Source: Bacteroidota bacterium
GTDB taxonomy: Bacteria; Bacteroidota; Bacteroidia; B-17B0; Aurantibacillaceae
DNA length: 64,000 bases
Assembly: GCA_030681615.1 (NCBI GenBank)
Contig: JAUXSA010000016.1
Span: 26,904-90,903 of the forward strand
Direction: 5' to 3'
In this document: positions 41,760 to 52,014 of the stretch, piece by piece
How positions within the stretch are numbered: position 1 is the stretch's first letter
How the letters are laid out: each line of letters starts with the position of its first letter
The notes under the pieces: generated by a model
What the model saw: only the letters and a program-made list of their open reading frames with translations
The model's database searches: none
Told to the model about the DNA's origin: nothing
Position numbers and translations under genes: made by a program

Positions 41760-42854
41760 CTAAAAATAGTTTACCGGATTTGTATTTGTTTTTGATAAAC
41801 GGATTGCAAATGTAGGAAATTTATTCTGAATTATCTCATAAAAAATTTCAGGGGTAAATTGCTCTGTTTCAAAGTGTCCGGCATCTATGAGTAATATCTT
41901 ATTTTCCGCATCAAAAAACTCGTGATATTTAAAATCTGAGGTTATAAAGGCATCAGCCCCACTATTAATGGCATTTTTGAGTAAAAAACGCCCGCTTCCA
42001 CCGCAAATTGCCACTTTTTTAATTGATTTCCCCAGCTTTTTGGTGTGTTTTAGACAACCACATAATAAACTTTTTTTAACATGCCCTAAAAAATCATTCT
42101 CGTTCATTTCCTTTTCAAGCTCACCCACCATGCCACTACCTATTTGTTGGTGTTTGTTGGCAATTGAATAAATATCATAGGCTACTTCCTCGTATGGGTG
42201 AGCCTTTAGAAGTGCCGCAATGATTCCCGCCTCCTTATTAAATTCAAAAATGGCCTCTATTCTTATCTCTTTTTCCTTACTTAACTCATTTGGTTTGCCT
42301 AAAAAGGGCTTGGTATCTGCGTTTCCTTTAAAAGTGCCGGTTCCTTCAAGGTTAAAGCTGCAGTTAGAGTAATTACCAATATTACCCGCTCCGGCCTCAA
42401 ATAGGGCTTGTAATACAGCCTCGTGGTGACTTCCCGGCACAAAGGTGACCAGCTTTTTTAAGATGTTAGATTTTGGCGCTAATATGTGCAGATTTTTTAA
42501 GCCTAATTTATCGGACATTTTTTTATTTACTCCTTGTTTTACATTATCAAGATTGGTATGTGCGGCGTAAATAGCAATGTTATTTTGTATGGCTTTTATA
42601 ATTGTTCTTTCAACATAATTGTTGCCGTTTATTTTTTTTAAACCGCTAAATAAAATAGGGTGGTGGGCAATTATTAAATTGCATTTATTGGCAATAGCTT
42701 CATCAATAACTTCTTCGGTGCAATCTAAACTTAATAAAGCGCCAGTAGCAGTTTGAGTTTTTTGCCCGGTTATTAAACCACAGTTATCGTAATCTTCCTG
42801 GTAAGCAAGTGGCGCAAAATTTTCAATTTCTGTAATAATTTCCTGAATGGTCAT
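41760..42854 (-). CDS. Nif3-like dinuclear metal centre protein
   Basis: The 364-residue protein has the YbgI/Nif3 metal ligands: IAHHPILFSGLK near residue 65, YAAHTNLDNV near 100, and the C-terminal DAGHFETEQF. The central ~100 residues are the extra inserted domain (YEEVAYDIYSI) seen in the long form of Nif3 (~365 residues). These proteins form a hexameric toroid and have GTP cyclohydrolase-like folds. The precise reaction is not established. It precedes the CdsZ-like gene in a two-gene unit. Confidence 0.9.
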   Translation of the reverse strand: MTIQEIITEIENFAPLAYQEDYDNCGLITGQKTQTATGALLSLDCTEEVIDEAIANKCNLIIAHHPILFSGLKKINGNNYVERTIIKAIQNNIAIYAAHTNLDNVKQGVNKKMSDKLGLKNLHILAPKSNILKKLVTFVPGSHHEAVLQALFEAGAGNIGNYSNCSFNLEGTGTFKGNADTKPFLGKPNELSKEKEIRIEAIFEFNKEAGIIAALLKAHPYEEVAYDIYSIANKHQQIGSGMVGELEKEMNENDFLGHVKKSLLCGCLKHTKKLGKSIKKVAICGGSGRFLLKNAINSGADAFITSDFKYHEFFDAENKILLIDAGHFETEQFTPEIFYEIIQNKFPTFAIRLSKTNTNPVNYF

Positions 42855-42883
42855 ATTCGATCTTAACTCATTTTGTATCTAAA

Positions 42884-42913
42884 TAAAAAATCCCCTCTGT
42901 GTAAAGAGGGGAT
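42884..42913 (-). terminator. Terminator of the PpiD-like gene
   Basis: ATCCCCTCT/AGAGGGGAT hairpin followed on the minus strand by a T-run. It ends the 42926 gene's transcript. The + strand also has partial symmetry, with a weak T-run. Confidence 0.7.
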
Positions 42914-42925
42914 CTTAAAATTTTA

Positions 42926-45139
42926 TTATTCTACCCTGGATTTATGATCCTCGATATTTGCGAGTTCTTTTAAAGCATTAAATACTTCGTAATCTGCTCT
43001 TGAACTGCTTGCCTGATCCATCTGCATTTTCACCATTTTAAGATCGGCAGGTACCGGGATCTCAGAAACTTTTACAACATTTAAAACAAACACACCATTA
43101 TCACTTTCAATGGCTTTTGTTGTAGCGCCTGCTTTAGTTCCAAGGGCTGTTCCAATTAAAATATCATCGTGTCCTAAACCTTCAACATTATGACTTGTAG
43201 CCGGAAAATCTTCCTGTTTCTTAACTTCCAATCCTAATTTTGTCGCTATATCATTTAAATCTTTAGAAGCTCCCGCTTTAGTGCCAAACTCAGCTAAAAA
43301 AGTTTGCGCTTTTTTATCTTTAATTGCTAAAGTTTTCACTTCATCCATTACATCTTCTAAAGGTAAAACACCTTTATTTTTAATACCTGCAACTTTAGCA
43401 ACAACATGTTTATCGGCAAACGTAAAAATATTTACATCTCCTTTTTTAGCTGTATAAACCCACCTGATCATTTCTTTTGCATTATCTAATGCCGGTAACT
43501 GACGATCACTTTCTTTGATGTTATCTGCTAAACGTTTGGTTAATTTTTTAGAGTCTACAGCTTTATCAAATAACTCACCTGTATTATTTTCACCAGCAAA
43601 TTGATTTGCCTGCGCAAAAATTGCCTGATTAGTTTCATCGCTTGGCGCTATTAATTTAAAGATCTGTGCTACTTTATAAGTGTTGTGTTTTGTTTTACTT
43701 ACATCTAACACTTCAATAATGTGGTAACCAAATTGTGTTTGCACAACAGATATATTTCCTTTAGTGCCCATTAATCCGGCATTTTTAAACGGCTCAACAA
43801 AACCTTTGTTCTCATCAAACCAACCGTAATCTCCACCATTTGTTTTGCTTCCACCATCATCACTAATGGTTTTTACTAGAGTATCAAACGTAACTTTTTT
43901 GTCTTTTATTAAAGCTAACAAACTATCAGCAGATTTTTTTGCTCCTTCTAAACTACGCTTCGGTTGTTGTGTTTGAGGGTCGTTAATTGCAATTAATATG
44001 TGACGAACACGTGCGCTATCGGCAATTGAATTAACTGCTTCTAATTTGTAGATCTTAAAATAAGCACCTTCGTTATACGGCCCAAATACTGTACCGGCAG
44101 CAGAAGTAAAGATTGCAGAATCACGAACGATCATACTCTTTTTGTTCATATCCTGAATATTTACTGTTCCATTCTCACTTTCCTGAGCAATAAAACTACT
44201 ATCTTCTTTTAATGTTTTACCTTTAAAATCTTCAGCAGCTCTTTGAGCATCTTTCGCGATCGCTTCAACGTCTGAAGGACTTGGTAATACATCAAAAGAA
44301 ACGTATTCTATTTTACGTGTTGTTTCTGTATTTAAAAATAAGTATGAATGATCATTATAATATTTTTGAATATCCGCATCAGTTACTTTAACAGTACTAT
44401 CATTTACAGAATCAAAACGTTTAATTACATAGTTAAAACTAAGTTTGTTGTTTTGAGCTTTAAAACCTTCTTTTGCTTCTGCATTGGTAGTATATAATCC
44501 TTTACGGATCAATGTTGCATACTTCTCTGCATAACGCATGTTCTTAACATCTTCTTCCATTTGCTTTACGAACATTTCCTGGTCGCCGGTAGCATTTTGT
44601 ACAAACTGGCGGAACTTAGCAGGATCAAGGCTTCCATCTGCTGCAGCTAACTGCTCATAGATCTTACCTGTTTTTTGATCGGTTAAACGTTGAGAGATGG
44701 TTGGTACCGGATGTACCACAACGCGCTCATATACTTCATCTTCACCAACAGTAATACCCACTTTGTCATACTGAGGTTTAATAACCATATCCGAAACATA
44801 TTGTTGCCAAACATAATCCAATACCTGTCCGCGGGTAGCATCATCAATATCGTTAGATTGTTTTTGCTGGCGAATAATATTTAACTGGTTCTCAACTTTA
44901 GTTAAAAATTCGTTCCTGTCAATGGTTTTACCATGAATAGAGCCAATTGAGGCCATTTCATTATCGCCAAATATACTGGCACCTGAGCCTAAAAGGCTTT
45001 CCAAAATAAATATTACAAGGGCTAAACCTACAATACCAACAAGCAAACCTGTTCTTCTCCTGATCTTCTCTAAAATACTTGTACTTTCCTTTTTCTTATC
45101 CGCATCAACCTGTTGCTGAATGTTTTTTTCTTTACTCAT
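42926..45139 (-). CDS. Periplasmic peptidyl-prolyl isomerase, PpiD/SurA-like
   Basis: From the ATG at 45137-45139 (MSKEKNIQQQ) the product is 737 residues; an earlier ATG at 45166 would add nine. A single N-terminal anchor helix (RTGLLVGIVGLALVIFILES) is followed by a SurA-N-like domain (GKTIDRNEFLTKVENQL), a parvulin domain (ARVRHILIAI ... GGDYGWFDENKGFVEPF ... VQTQFGYHIIEV), then a long C-terminal domain. It assists outer-membrane and exported protein folding and should be anchored in the inner membrane facing the periplasm. It ends near a strong terminator. Confidence 0.9.
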   Translation of the reverse strand: MSKEKNIQQQVDADKKKESTSILEKIRRRTGLLVGIVGLALVIFILESLLGSGASIFGDNEMASIGSIHGKTIDRNEFLTKVENQLNIIRQQKQSNDIDDATRGQVLDYVWQQYVSDMVIKPQYDKVGITVGEDEVYERVVVHPVPTISQRLTDQKTGKIYEQLAAADGSLDPAKFRQFVQNATGDQEMFVKQMEEDVKNMRYAEKYATLIRKGLYTTNAEAKEGFKAQNNKLSFNYVIKRFDSVNDSTVKVTDADIQKYYNDHSYLFLNTETTRKIEYVSFDVLPSPSDVEAIAKDAQRAAEDFKGKTLKEDSSFIAQESENGTVNIQDMNKKSMIVRDSAIFTSAAGTVFGPYNEGAYFKIYKLEAVNSIADSARVRHILIAINDPQTQQPKRSLEGAKKSADSLLALIKDKKVTFDTLVKTISDDGGSKTNGGDYGWFDENKGFVEPFKNAGLMGTKGNISVVQTQFGYHIIEVLDVSKTKHNTYKVAQIFKLIAPSDETNQAIFAQANQFAGENNTGELFDKAVDSKKLTKRLADNIKESDRQLPALDNAKEMIRWVYTAKKGDVNIFTFADKHVVAKVAGIKNKGVLPLEDVMDEVKTLAIKDKKAQTFLAEFGTKAGASKDLNDIATKLGLEVKKQEDFPATSHNVEGLGHDDILIGTALGTKAGATTKAIESDNGVFVLNVVKVSEIPVPADLKMVKMQMDQASSSRADYEVFNALKELANIEDHKSRVE

Positions 45140-45342
45140 TTCGTTCAAAATTTTTATGACTGGCAAAGATAACAGTTTTAATGAAACAGAAAAACGAAAT
45201 TTTAAGGTTTTTAAAAGATTGTTAAACCCTGATTACCAATAAGCTTTCCATATTTTTCAACAACCAAAAATAAAGGCCTTTAAAATCGTAAATTTATAGT
45301 CCGTTTACCCTATAATTTTAACTAAAATCACCTTATCCCGGC

Positions 45343-48300
45343 ATGTTTTTAATTTTTGATACCGAAACCACAGGCTTACCCCGCAATTATAACGCGCCTT
45401 TAACCGATTTTGACAATTGGCCACGGATGGTACAAATAGCCTGGCAACTGCATGATGCCAACGGAAATTTGCTTCAAAATGATTCTATCATTGTTAAGCC
45501 GGAAGGTTATACCATTCCTTTTGCTACCATACAAATTCACGGTATCACTAACGAGCGCGCCAACGAAGAGGGAAAAAACCTTAAAGATACTTTACAGAAG
45601 TTTATTGATGTTGTTGGCGAAACCGCTTATTTGTGCGGACACAATATTGAGTTTGATATAAACATTATTGGTGCCGAGTTGCTACGTTGCGGTTTGCCTA
45701 ATGTGCTTGAAAATAAGGCCTTTATTGACACCAAGAACGAGCAAACCACTGAGTATTGCGCTTTGCCCGGTGGCAGAGGCGGCAAATTTAAATGGCCAAC
45801 CTTAACAGAGCTTTACCAGAAATTATTTAATAAAGGTTTTGATGAAGCGCATAATGCCGCGTTTGACGTTGCGGCCACAACAAAAGTATTTTTCGAGATC
45901 ATAAAAAGAGGCATTACCAAAGTGCGCGAGATCCCGGTAGATATGTTGCCGGCAATTAATTATGTTGCGCCTGATTTTACCGAATTAACCAAACACGAGC
46001 AGTATTGGAAAGATCGTAAAGCCAAAGAAGCAAAAGAAAAAGAAGAGGCCGCCAAACTTGCAACCGTTGAAACAGTAATTACGGAAGTTGACGCCAATCT
46101 TAAATTCAGCCATCTTCATAATCACACACAATTTTCCGTATTGCAATCTACCAGCGATGTAGCGGCTCTTGTAGCTAAAGCATTGGAGTTTAAAAGCCCC
46201 GGTGTTGCATTAACAGATCATGGAAATATGTATGGTGCATTTTTATTCTGGAAAGAAATTGACAGTCAGAATAAAAAAATAAAAGAGCATAATGCTGCAA
46301 TTGACAAAGGCGAAATTACCGGCGAAAAGAAAACAGAATTAAAATGTATTATTGGTTGCGAAGTAAATATTTGTGCCGATCATAAAGACAAGACCAAAAA
46401 AGATAATGGCTTTACGCAGGTATTAATTGCCAAAAACCGTAAGGGTTACGAAAATCTTTGTCGTATTAGCTCAATGGGTTTAATTGATGGCGCTTATTAT
46501 GTACCGCGGATAGATAAAGATATTCTTGTGAAATATAAAGAAGGATTGATAGCTACTACAGGTTCTTTAAATTCTGAAGTGCCATATAGCATCATCAATT
46601 TAGGTGAGCAACAAGGCGAGAATGCATTTTTATGGTACCTTGAACAATTTGGCGAAGATTTTTATGTTGAATTGAATCGTCAGCATAAAAATCAGGATGA
46701 AGATTTTGCTAACGGACAATTATTAGCATTAGCAAAAAAACATAACGTTCCGTATTTTGCCGCAAATAGTAATTATTACATTGATAGGAAAGGTTCTAAA
46801 TCGCACGATATTTTATTATGCGTAAAAGATAATGAGAAGCTGGAAACCCCTAAAGGTAAAGGCCGTGGCTTTAGGTATGGTATGCCAAACGATGAATTTT
46901 ATTTTAAATCACCCGCTGAAATGGCTGCGCTTTTTAAAGACATTCCAGAGGCGCTTACCAACACTAATTTAATTGTTGATAAGATCGAACAATTTAAATT
47001 AGGTCGCGAAGTGTTGTTACCAAAGTTTGAAATTGCGGATGATTTTATTGCAAACAACGCACAGGCTATTGATGATTCATTTGCACGTATTGTAGCCATA
47101 AAAGAAAAAGATTGGCAGGCAAAAAATTATAGTGAAGAACAGGTCGCGCATGAAAAAGCAGAAGTAAGAATTATTGCAGAGCAGTTTGTTTACATGACAG
47201 AGCTCACGTACGAAGGTGCCGCAAAACGTTATCCCGATCTTACGCCAGCAATTAAAGAACGTATCGATTTTGAATTGGCCACTATTGAAAGAATGGGTTA
47301 TCCTGGTTACTTTTTAATTGTTGCCGATTTTATTCGCGAAGCACGCAGACTTGGTGTCTCGGTTGGCCCGGGTCGTGGGTCTGCTGCGGGTTCTGCTATT
47401 GCTTATTGTTTAGGTATTACCAATGTTGATCCTATCAAGTTCGACCTCCTCTTTGAGCGTTTCTTAAATCCCGATCGTATTAGCATGCCCGATATTGATA
47501 TTGATTTTGATGATGAAGGCCGCGGCGCTGTTATTGATTATGTAATTAAAAAATATGGCGCCAACCAGGTAGCACAAATTATCACTTACGGTACTATGGG
47601 CGGTAAATCTGCCATCAAAGATACAGCAAGGGTTTTAGATCTTCCTTTAGATAACGCTAATCGTTTAACAAAATTGTTTCCGGATAGTCTGGATGCTAAA
47701 TTAAAAGCGTTACTAAAACCAGGCGGCATTGATCTGAAATATCTTGGTAAGATAGAAGGTAGGCGCGAAGTCATTGAACAATCTCACGCCTTCAGAAAAT
47801 TAGCTGAAGAAAAAGGTCCTGAAGCGGATGTATTAAATCAGGCTTACGAACTGGAAGGTTGCTTGCGTAACACCGGTATTCATGCCTGTGGTGTAATTAT
47901 TACGCCGGGCGAAATGATGAAGTATGTGCCAGTAACAAAAGGTAAGGACAGCGATATGCTGGTTACCCAATTTGATAACTCTGTTGCGGAAAGCGCTGGC
48001 TTATTAAAAATGGACTTCCTGGGTTTACGCACACTTACTATTATTAAAGATGCGGTAGCACTTGTAAAATTAAATCACGGAATTGATCTTGATATTGATG
48101 CTATTTCATTAGAAGATGAAAAAACATACGAGCTTTTTCAACGTGGCGAAACAAACGGTATTTTTCAATATGAAAGTGCCGGTATGCAAAAATCTTTAAA
48201 AGAATTAAAACCCGATAGTTTTACCGATCTGATCGCGATGAATGCCTTGTATCGTCCGGGACCAATTGCTTACATTCCAAATTATATTGCACGTAAACAC

Positions 48301-49818
48301 GGCCGCGAAAAGATCACATACGATCTTGAAGGCATGGATGAGTATCTACAGGAGACCTATGGTATCACTGTTTACCAGGAACAGGTAATGCGTTTAAGTC
48401 AGAAGCTGGCGAATTTCACAAAAGGTGATGCCGACGTATTGCGAAAAGCAATGGGTAAAAAAGATAAAAAGACCCTTGATAAATTAAAGCCACTTTTTAT
48501 TGAGAATGCAACTAAGAACGGACACGATGCAAAAGTATTAGAAAAAGTTTGGAAAGATTGGGAGGCCTTTGCATCCTACGCCTTCAATAAATCACACTCT
48601 ACCTGTTATGCTTATGTTGCATTTCAAACAGCCTATTTAAAAGCGCATTATCCAAGCGAATACATGGCCTCTACGTTAAATCACGCGGGTAGTATTGAGT
48701 CTATTGCGTTCTTTATGGAAGAGTGTAAACGTGCCGGATTAAAAGTTTTGGGTCCTGATGTGAACGAAGGTTTTGGTAAATTCTCTGTAATGCCAAATGG
48801 CGATATCCGCTTTGGAATGGCCAGTATTAAAGGTGTTGGCGAGAATGTGGTGAATGCAATTGTAGAAGATAGAAATGCCAACGGACCATATAAAAATGTA
48901 TTTGATCTTGCGGCAAGATTAGATAGCAAAGCAGTCAATAAAAAAAGTATTGAAGGTTTAGCGCTCTCGGGCGCCTTTGATAGTTTTGAGAATATGACAC
49001 GCTCTATGTTCTTTGTGCTTGATCAGGATGGAAATACTTTGACCGATAAAATGATCCGTTATGGTAACCAGAAAAATTTAGGAAATGATACGTCGCAGGC
49101 AAGTTTATTTGGTGGCGAAGATGAAGTAGAAGTAAGCGAACCTCAGTTACCAAAAGTAGAACCCTGGAATGCTTTAGAGCAATTGAGCAGGGAAAAAGAA
49201 GTAGTAGGGTTTTTTATTAGTGGCCATCCTTTAGATCCATACAAATTAATTATAGAGCATAAATGCAACGCAAATTGTGCGCAGTTAAAAGCAGGTTTAG
49301 AACCATTTAAAAATCGCGAAGTCGTTTTCGGCGGTATTATTACAGGCTTTGAGAACCGCACCAGCAAAACCGGTAACGCCTTTGGCAAATTAATTGTTGA
49401 AGATTATTTTGGCACAACAGAATTGATGTTGTTCGGAAAAGATTTTGTTGAATACAATAAATACATGGTGCAGGGTTTGTTTGTTTTTGTAAAAGCAAAA
49501 GTGCAGGAACGTTACAACCAACCCGGTAGTTTAGAAATTAAGATCAATAAAATTGAATTGCTGGATGATGTAAAAACAAATGCTTTTAATCTGATCCGCA
49601 TGAAAGTAAAGTTAGGAAGTGTGAACGACAACCTGATAAATAAGCTGGAACAATTAATGAGCAATAATACTGGTAAAAGCAGCGTTGAGTTTTATGTAGA
49701 AGACGAAGAATTGCACCAAAATGTAAAACTTTTCTCGAAGAAAAATAAGATCGAGATAAACGATACTTTCCTGATAGAAATGGACAAACTGGTAGAGATC
49801 AATTACGAACTGAGTTAG
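45343..49818 (+). CDS. dnaE: DNA polymerase III alpha subunit fused to proofreading exonuclease
   Basis: The 1491-residue protein starts with a DnaQ-like 3'-5' exonuclease (FDTETTGLPR with D6/E8; later AYLCGHNIEFD and HNAAFDVAATT). The alpha subunit follows: PHP domain from about residue 255 (FSHLHNHTQFSVL), the catalytic aspartates in PDIDIDFDDEG (D717, D719), and a C-terminal OB-type domain (VFGGIITGF). The fusion of exonuclease and polymerase in one chain is known in Bacteroidota. A replicative role is clear. It is a large single gene on the plus strand, with a long hairpin element after its stop. Confidence 0.95.
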   Translation: MFLIFDTETTGLPRNYNAPLTDFDNWPRMVQIAWQLHDANGNLLQNDSIIVKPEGYTIPFATIQIHGITNERANEEGKNLKDTLQKFIDVVGETAYLCGHNIEFDINIIGAELLRCGLPNVLENKAFIDTKNEQTTEYCALPGGRGGKFKWPTLTELYQKLFNKGFDEAHNAAFDVAATTKVFFEIIKRGITKVREIPVDMLPAINYVAPDFTELTKHEQYWKDRKAKEAKEKEEAAKLATVETVITEVDANLKFSHLHNHTQFSVLQSTSDVAALVAKALEFKSPGVALTDHGNMYGAFLFWKEIDSQNKKIKEHNAAIDKGEITGEKKTELKCIIGCEVNICADHKDKTKKDNGFTQVLIAKNRKGYENLCRISSMGLIDGAYYVPRIDKDILVKYKEGLIATTGSLNSEVPYSIINLGEQQGENAFLWYLEQFGEDFYVELNRQHKNQDEDFANGQLLALAKKHNVPYFAANSNYYIDRKGSKSHDILLCVKDNEKLETPKGKGRGFRYGMPNDEFYFKSPAEMAALFKDIPEALTNTNLIVDKIEQFKLGREVLLPKFEIADDFIANNAQAIDDSFARIVAIKEKDWQAKNYSEEQVAHEKAEVRIIAEQFVYMTELTYEGAAKRYPDLTPAIKERIDFELATIERMGYPGYFLIVADFIREARRLGVSVGPGRGSAAGSAIAYCLGITNVDPIKFDLLFERFLNPDRISMPDIDIDFDDEGRGAVIDYVIKKYGANQVAQIITYGTMGGKSAIKDTARVLDLPLDNANRLTKLFPDSLDAKLKALLKPGGIDLKYLGKIEGRREVIEQSHAFRKLAEEKGPEADVLNQAYELEGCLRNTGIHACGVIITPGEMMKYVPVTKGKDSDMLVTQFDNSVAESAGLLKMDFLGLRTLTIIKDAVALVKLNHGIDLDIDAISLEDEKTYELFQRGETNGIFQYESAGMQKSLKELKPDSFTDLIAMNALYRPGPIAYIPNYIARKHGREKITYDLEGMDEYLQETYGITVYQEQVMRLSQKLANFTKGDADVLRKAMGKKDKKTLDKLKPLFIENATKNGHDAKVLEKVWKDWEAFASYAFNKSHSTCYAYVAFQTAYLKAHYPSEYMASTLNHAGSIESIAFFMEECKRAGLKVLGPDVNEGFGKFSVMPNGDIRFGMASIKGVGENVVNAIVEDRNANGPYKNVFDLAARLDSKAVNKKSIEGLALSGAFDSFENMTRSMFFVLDQDGNTLTDKMIRYGNQKNLGNDTSQASLFGGEDEVEVSEPQLPKVEPWNALEQLSREKEVVGFFISGHPLDPYKLIIEHKCNANCAQLKAGLEPFKNREVVFGGIITGFENRTSKTGNAFGKLIVEDYFGTTELMLFGKDFVEYNKYMVQGLFVFVKAKVQERYNQPGSLEIKINKIELLDDVKTNAFNLIRMKVKLGSVNDNLINKLEQLMSNNTGKSSVEFYVEDEELHQNVKLFSKKNKIEINDTFLIEMDKLVEINYELS

Positions 49819-49820
49819 GC

Positions 49821-49911
49821 GATGGAACACTGATAAAACGGATTTAACGGGTTTCCACGGATTAATTTATCAGTGTTTAATCCGCATAATCAGTAAGATC
49901 TGCGTTCCATC
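49821..49911. repeat. REP-like long inverted element
   Basis: GATGGAAC and GTTCCATC bound a 91-base element immediately after the dnaE stop. The inner sequences (ATCAGTGTTTAATCCG, ACTGATAAAACGGATTTAACGG) are partial inverted copies of each other. The pattern resembles interspersed extragenic repeats of Bacteroidota. It may also act as a terminator for dnaE. Confidence 0.45.
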
Positions 49912-50002
49912 CCGCACAGTTATTTCACAATTTATTGCATTTAGACTCTTTAAAATCCCTTAAAAATTGCCTATCTTTGCCGCTTAATAATTTTTTTGAA
50001 TA

Positions 50003-51937
50003 ATGATTTCGGTTAATGGTGTTACAGTAAGTTTTGGAGGGTTCAATCTTTTTGATAATATTTCCTTTTTAATAAATCCAAAAGATAGAATTGGTTTGGC
50101 CGGTAAAAATGGAGCGGGTAAAAGTACTTTGCTTAAGATTTTATCCGGGCAACAAAATCCTACAAAGGGCGAGATCTCTATGCCTAAATCATGTACCATT
50201 GGTTATTTACCACAGGATATGATCCATCAACACGGCCGCACTGTTTTTGAAGAAACAGAAACGGCTTACATGGAAATTCAAAAATTAGAATTACGCATCA
50301 ATGAAATCAATCACCTCTTAGAAACACGTACTGATTACGAAAGTGATTCTTACGCCAAATTAATTGAAGAGCAAACTGACGTATACACGCGTTTGGATAT
50401 GTTGGGCGCCGGTAACCGTAACGAAGAGATCGAGAAGATCTTAAAAGGTTTAGGTTTTGAGAGAAAGGATTTTGATCGCCAAACCGCTGAGTTTAGCGGA
50501 GGCTGGAGAATGCGTATTGAATTAGCAAAATTATTATTACAACGCCCTGATATTTTATTGTTAGATGAGCCAACCAATCACTTGGATATTGAAGCTATTA
50601 TGTGGCTGGAAGAATTCATGGAAACTTTTCCCGGCGCAGTAATGCTTATTAGTCACGATAAAACATTTTTAGATAGTGTAACAAATCGTACCATAGAAAT
50701 TTCAAATCAAAAAATTTACGATTACAAAACAAATTATTCGCGCTATTTAGTTCTTCGTCAAGAACGAAAAGAACAACAGGAGAATGCTGCAAAGAATCAA
50801 CAAAAGATCATCAATCAAACAGAAGTATTAATTGATAAATACCGCGCTAAAGCAAGTAAAGCTGCCTTTGCGCAATCATTGATCAAGAAGTTGGATCGTA
50901 TGGAAATTGTTGAGGTAGATGATGCCGATAACATGAGTATGAACTTCCGTTTTCCGGCACCGGCTCATAGTGGTAAAATTGTGTTGACGGTTGAAAATGC
51001 TGGTAAAAGTTACGGACCAAAACATATTTTTTCGGGTGCAGAATTTATTATTACCAAAGGCGAGAAGATAGGTTTAGTTGGACGAAACGGTGAAGGTAAA
51101 TCTACGATGATGAAAATGATCGCAAAGAAAGTAGATCATGATGGCACTGTGCAATTGGGTCATAGTGTAATGATGGGTTACTTTGAACAAGATCAGGAGG
51201 AAAAATTAGACCCAAAGAAAACTGTTTTTGAAACTATTGATGAAGCAGCAGTTGGCGAAGTACGTAAACAGGTGCGTGGTTTATTAGGCTCGTTCTTATT
51301 TAGAGGAGAAGATATTGACAAAAAAGTGCAGGTGTTGAGTGGAGGAGAGCGTGGACGTTTAGCTTTATGTAAATTATTGTTAGAGCCTTACAATTTATTG
51401 TTAATGGATGAGCCTACGAATCACTTAGATATTCGTTCGAAAGATATTTTAAAACGCGCATTAATTGATTACGAAGGAACTGTTGTTATGGTAAGCCACG
51501 ACAGGGATTTTATGAAAGGCATTTGCGATCGTTTATTTGAATTCCGTGATGGAAAAGTAAAAGAATATTTATGTGATATTGAAGAGTTCATGCAAATACG
51601 TAAAGTAGAGCGATTGAATCAGCTTGACCTCGACAAAACCGGAAGAGCAGAAGTTAAGGAAGAGAAGAAAGACAAGACTCAAGGGACGGCAGGAATCAAG
51701 ACTGTTGATCCGAACGAAGCAGAGCAAAAACAAATTCGCAGCCAGATAAAAAAGGTGGAAGAAAATATTGCTAATTTAGAAGTGAAGATAAAAGAATGCG
51801 ATACTAAATTAAGCGATGCTTCTCAATACGATAAATTAGTGAACGATAAAACCTTTTTTGAAAATTACAACCAGTTAAAAAGTAATTTAGAAAAGGAAAT
51901 GGAGAAGTGGGAAGAGTTGAGTGGGAAATTAATTTGA
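50003..51937 (+). CDS. ABC-F family ATP-binding cassette protein
   Basis: The 644-residue protein has two ABC domains. Walker A motifs are GKNGAGKST (residues ~35-43) and GRNGEGKST (about 350). Signatures are FSGGWRMR and LSGGERGRLAL, and Walker B segments are LLLDEPTNHLD and LLMDEPTNHLD. A C-terminal coiled coil (about 560-640) follows. There are no membrane helices, so it is not a transporter. ABC-F proteins bind the ribosome, some giving antibiotic resistance. Which subgroup this is cannot be decided. It reads as a single-gene unit after the repeat element. Confidence 0.9.
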   Translation: MISVNGVTVSFGGFNLFDNISFLINPKDRIGLAGKNGAGKSTLLKILSGQQNPTKGEISMPKSCTIGYLPQDMIHQHGRTVFEETETAYMEIQKLELRINEINHLLETRTDYESDSYAKLIEEQTDVYTRLDMLGAGNRNEEIEKILKGLGFERKDFDRQTAEFSGGWRMRIELAKLLLQRPDILLLDEPTNHLDIEAIMWLEEFMETFPGAVMLISHDKTFLDSVTNRTIEISNQKIYDYKTNYSRYLVLRQERKEQQENAAKNQQKIINQTEVLIDKYRAKASKAAFAQSLIKKLDRMEIVEVDDADNMSMNFRFPAPAHSGKIVLTVENAGKSYGPKHIFSGAEFIITKGEKIGLVGRNGEGKSTMMKMIAKKVDHDGTVQLGHSVMMGYFEQDQEEKLDPKKTVFETIDEAAVGEVRKQVRGLLGSFLFRGEDIDKKVQVLSGGERGRLALCKLLLEPYNLLLMDEPTNHLDIRSKDILKRALIDYEGTVVMVSHDRDFMKGICDRLFEFRDGKVKEYLCDIEEFMQIRKVERLNQLDLDKTGRAEVKEEKKDKTQGTAGIKTVDPNEAEQKQIRSQIKKVEENIANLEVKIKECDTKLSDASQYDKLVNDKTFFENYNQLKSNLEKEMEKWEELSGKLI

Positions 51938-52014
51938 CAATTAGTCGATTAGTTAATTTGACAATGAAGAATATCAATCGTAAATTGTCAATTCATAAAT
52001 TGTAAATAAAAACT

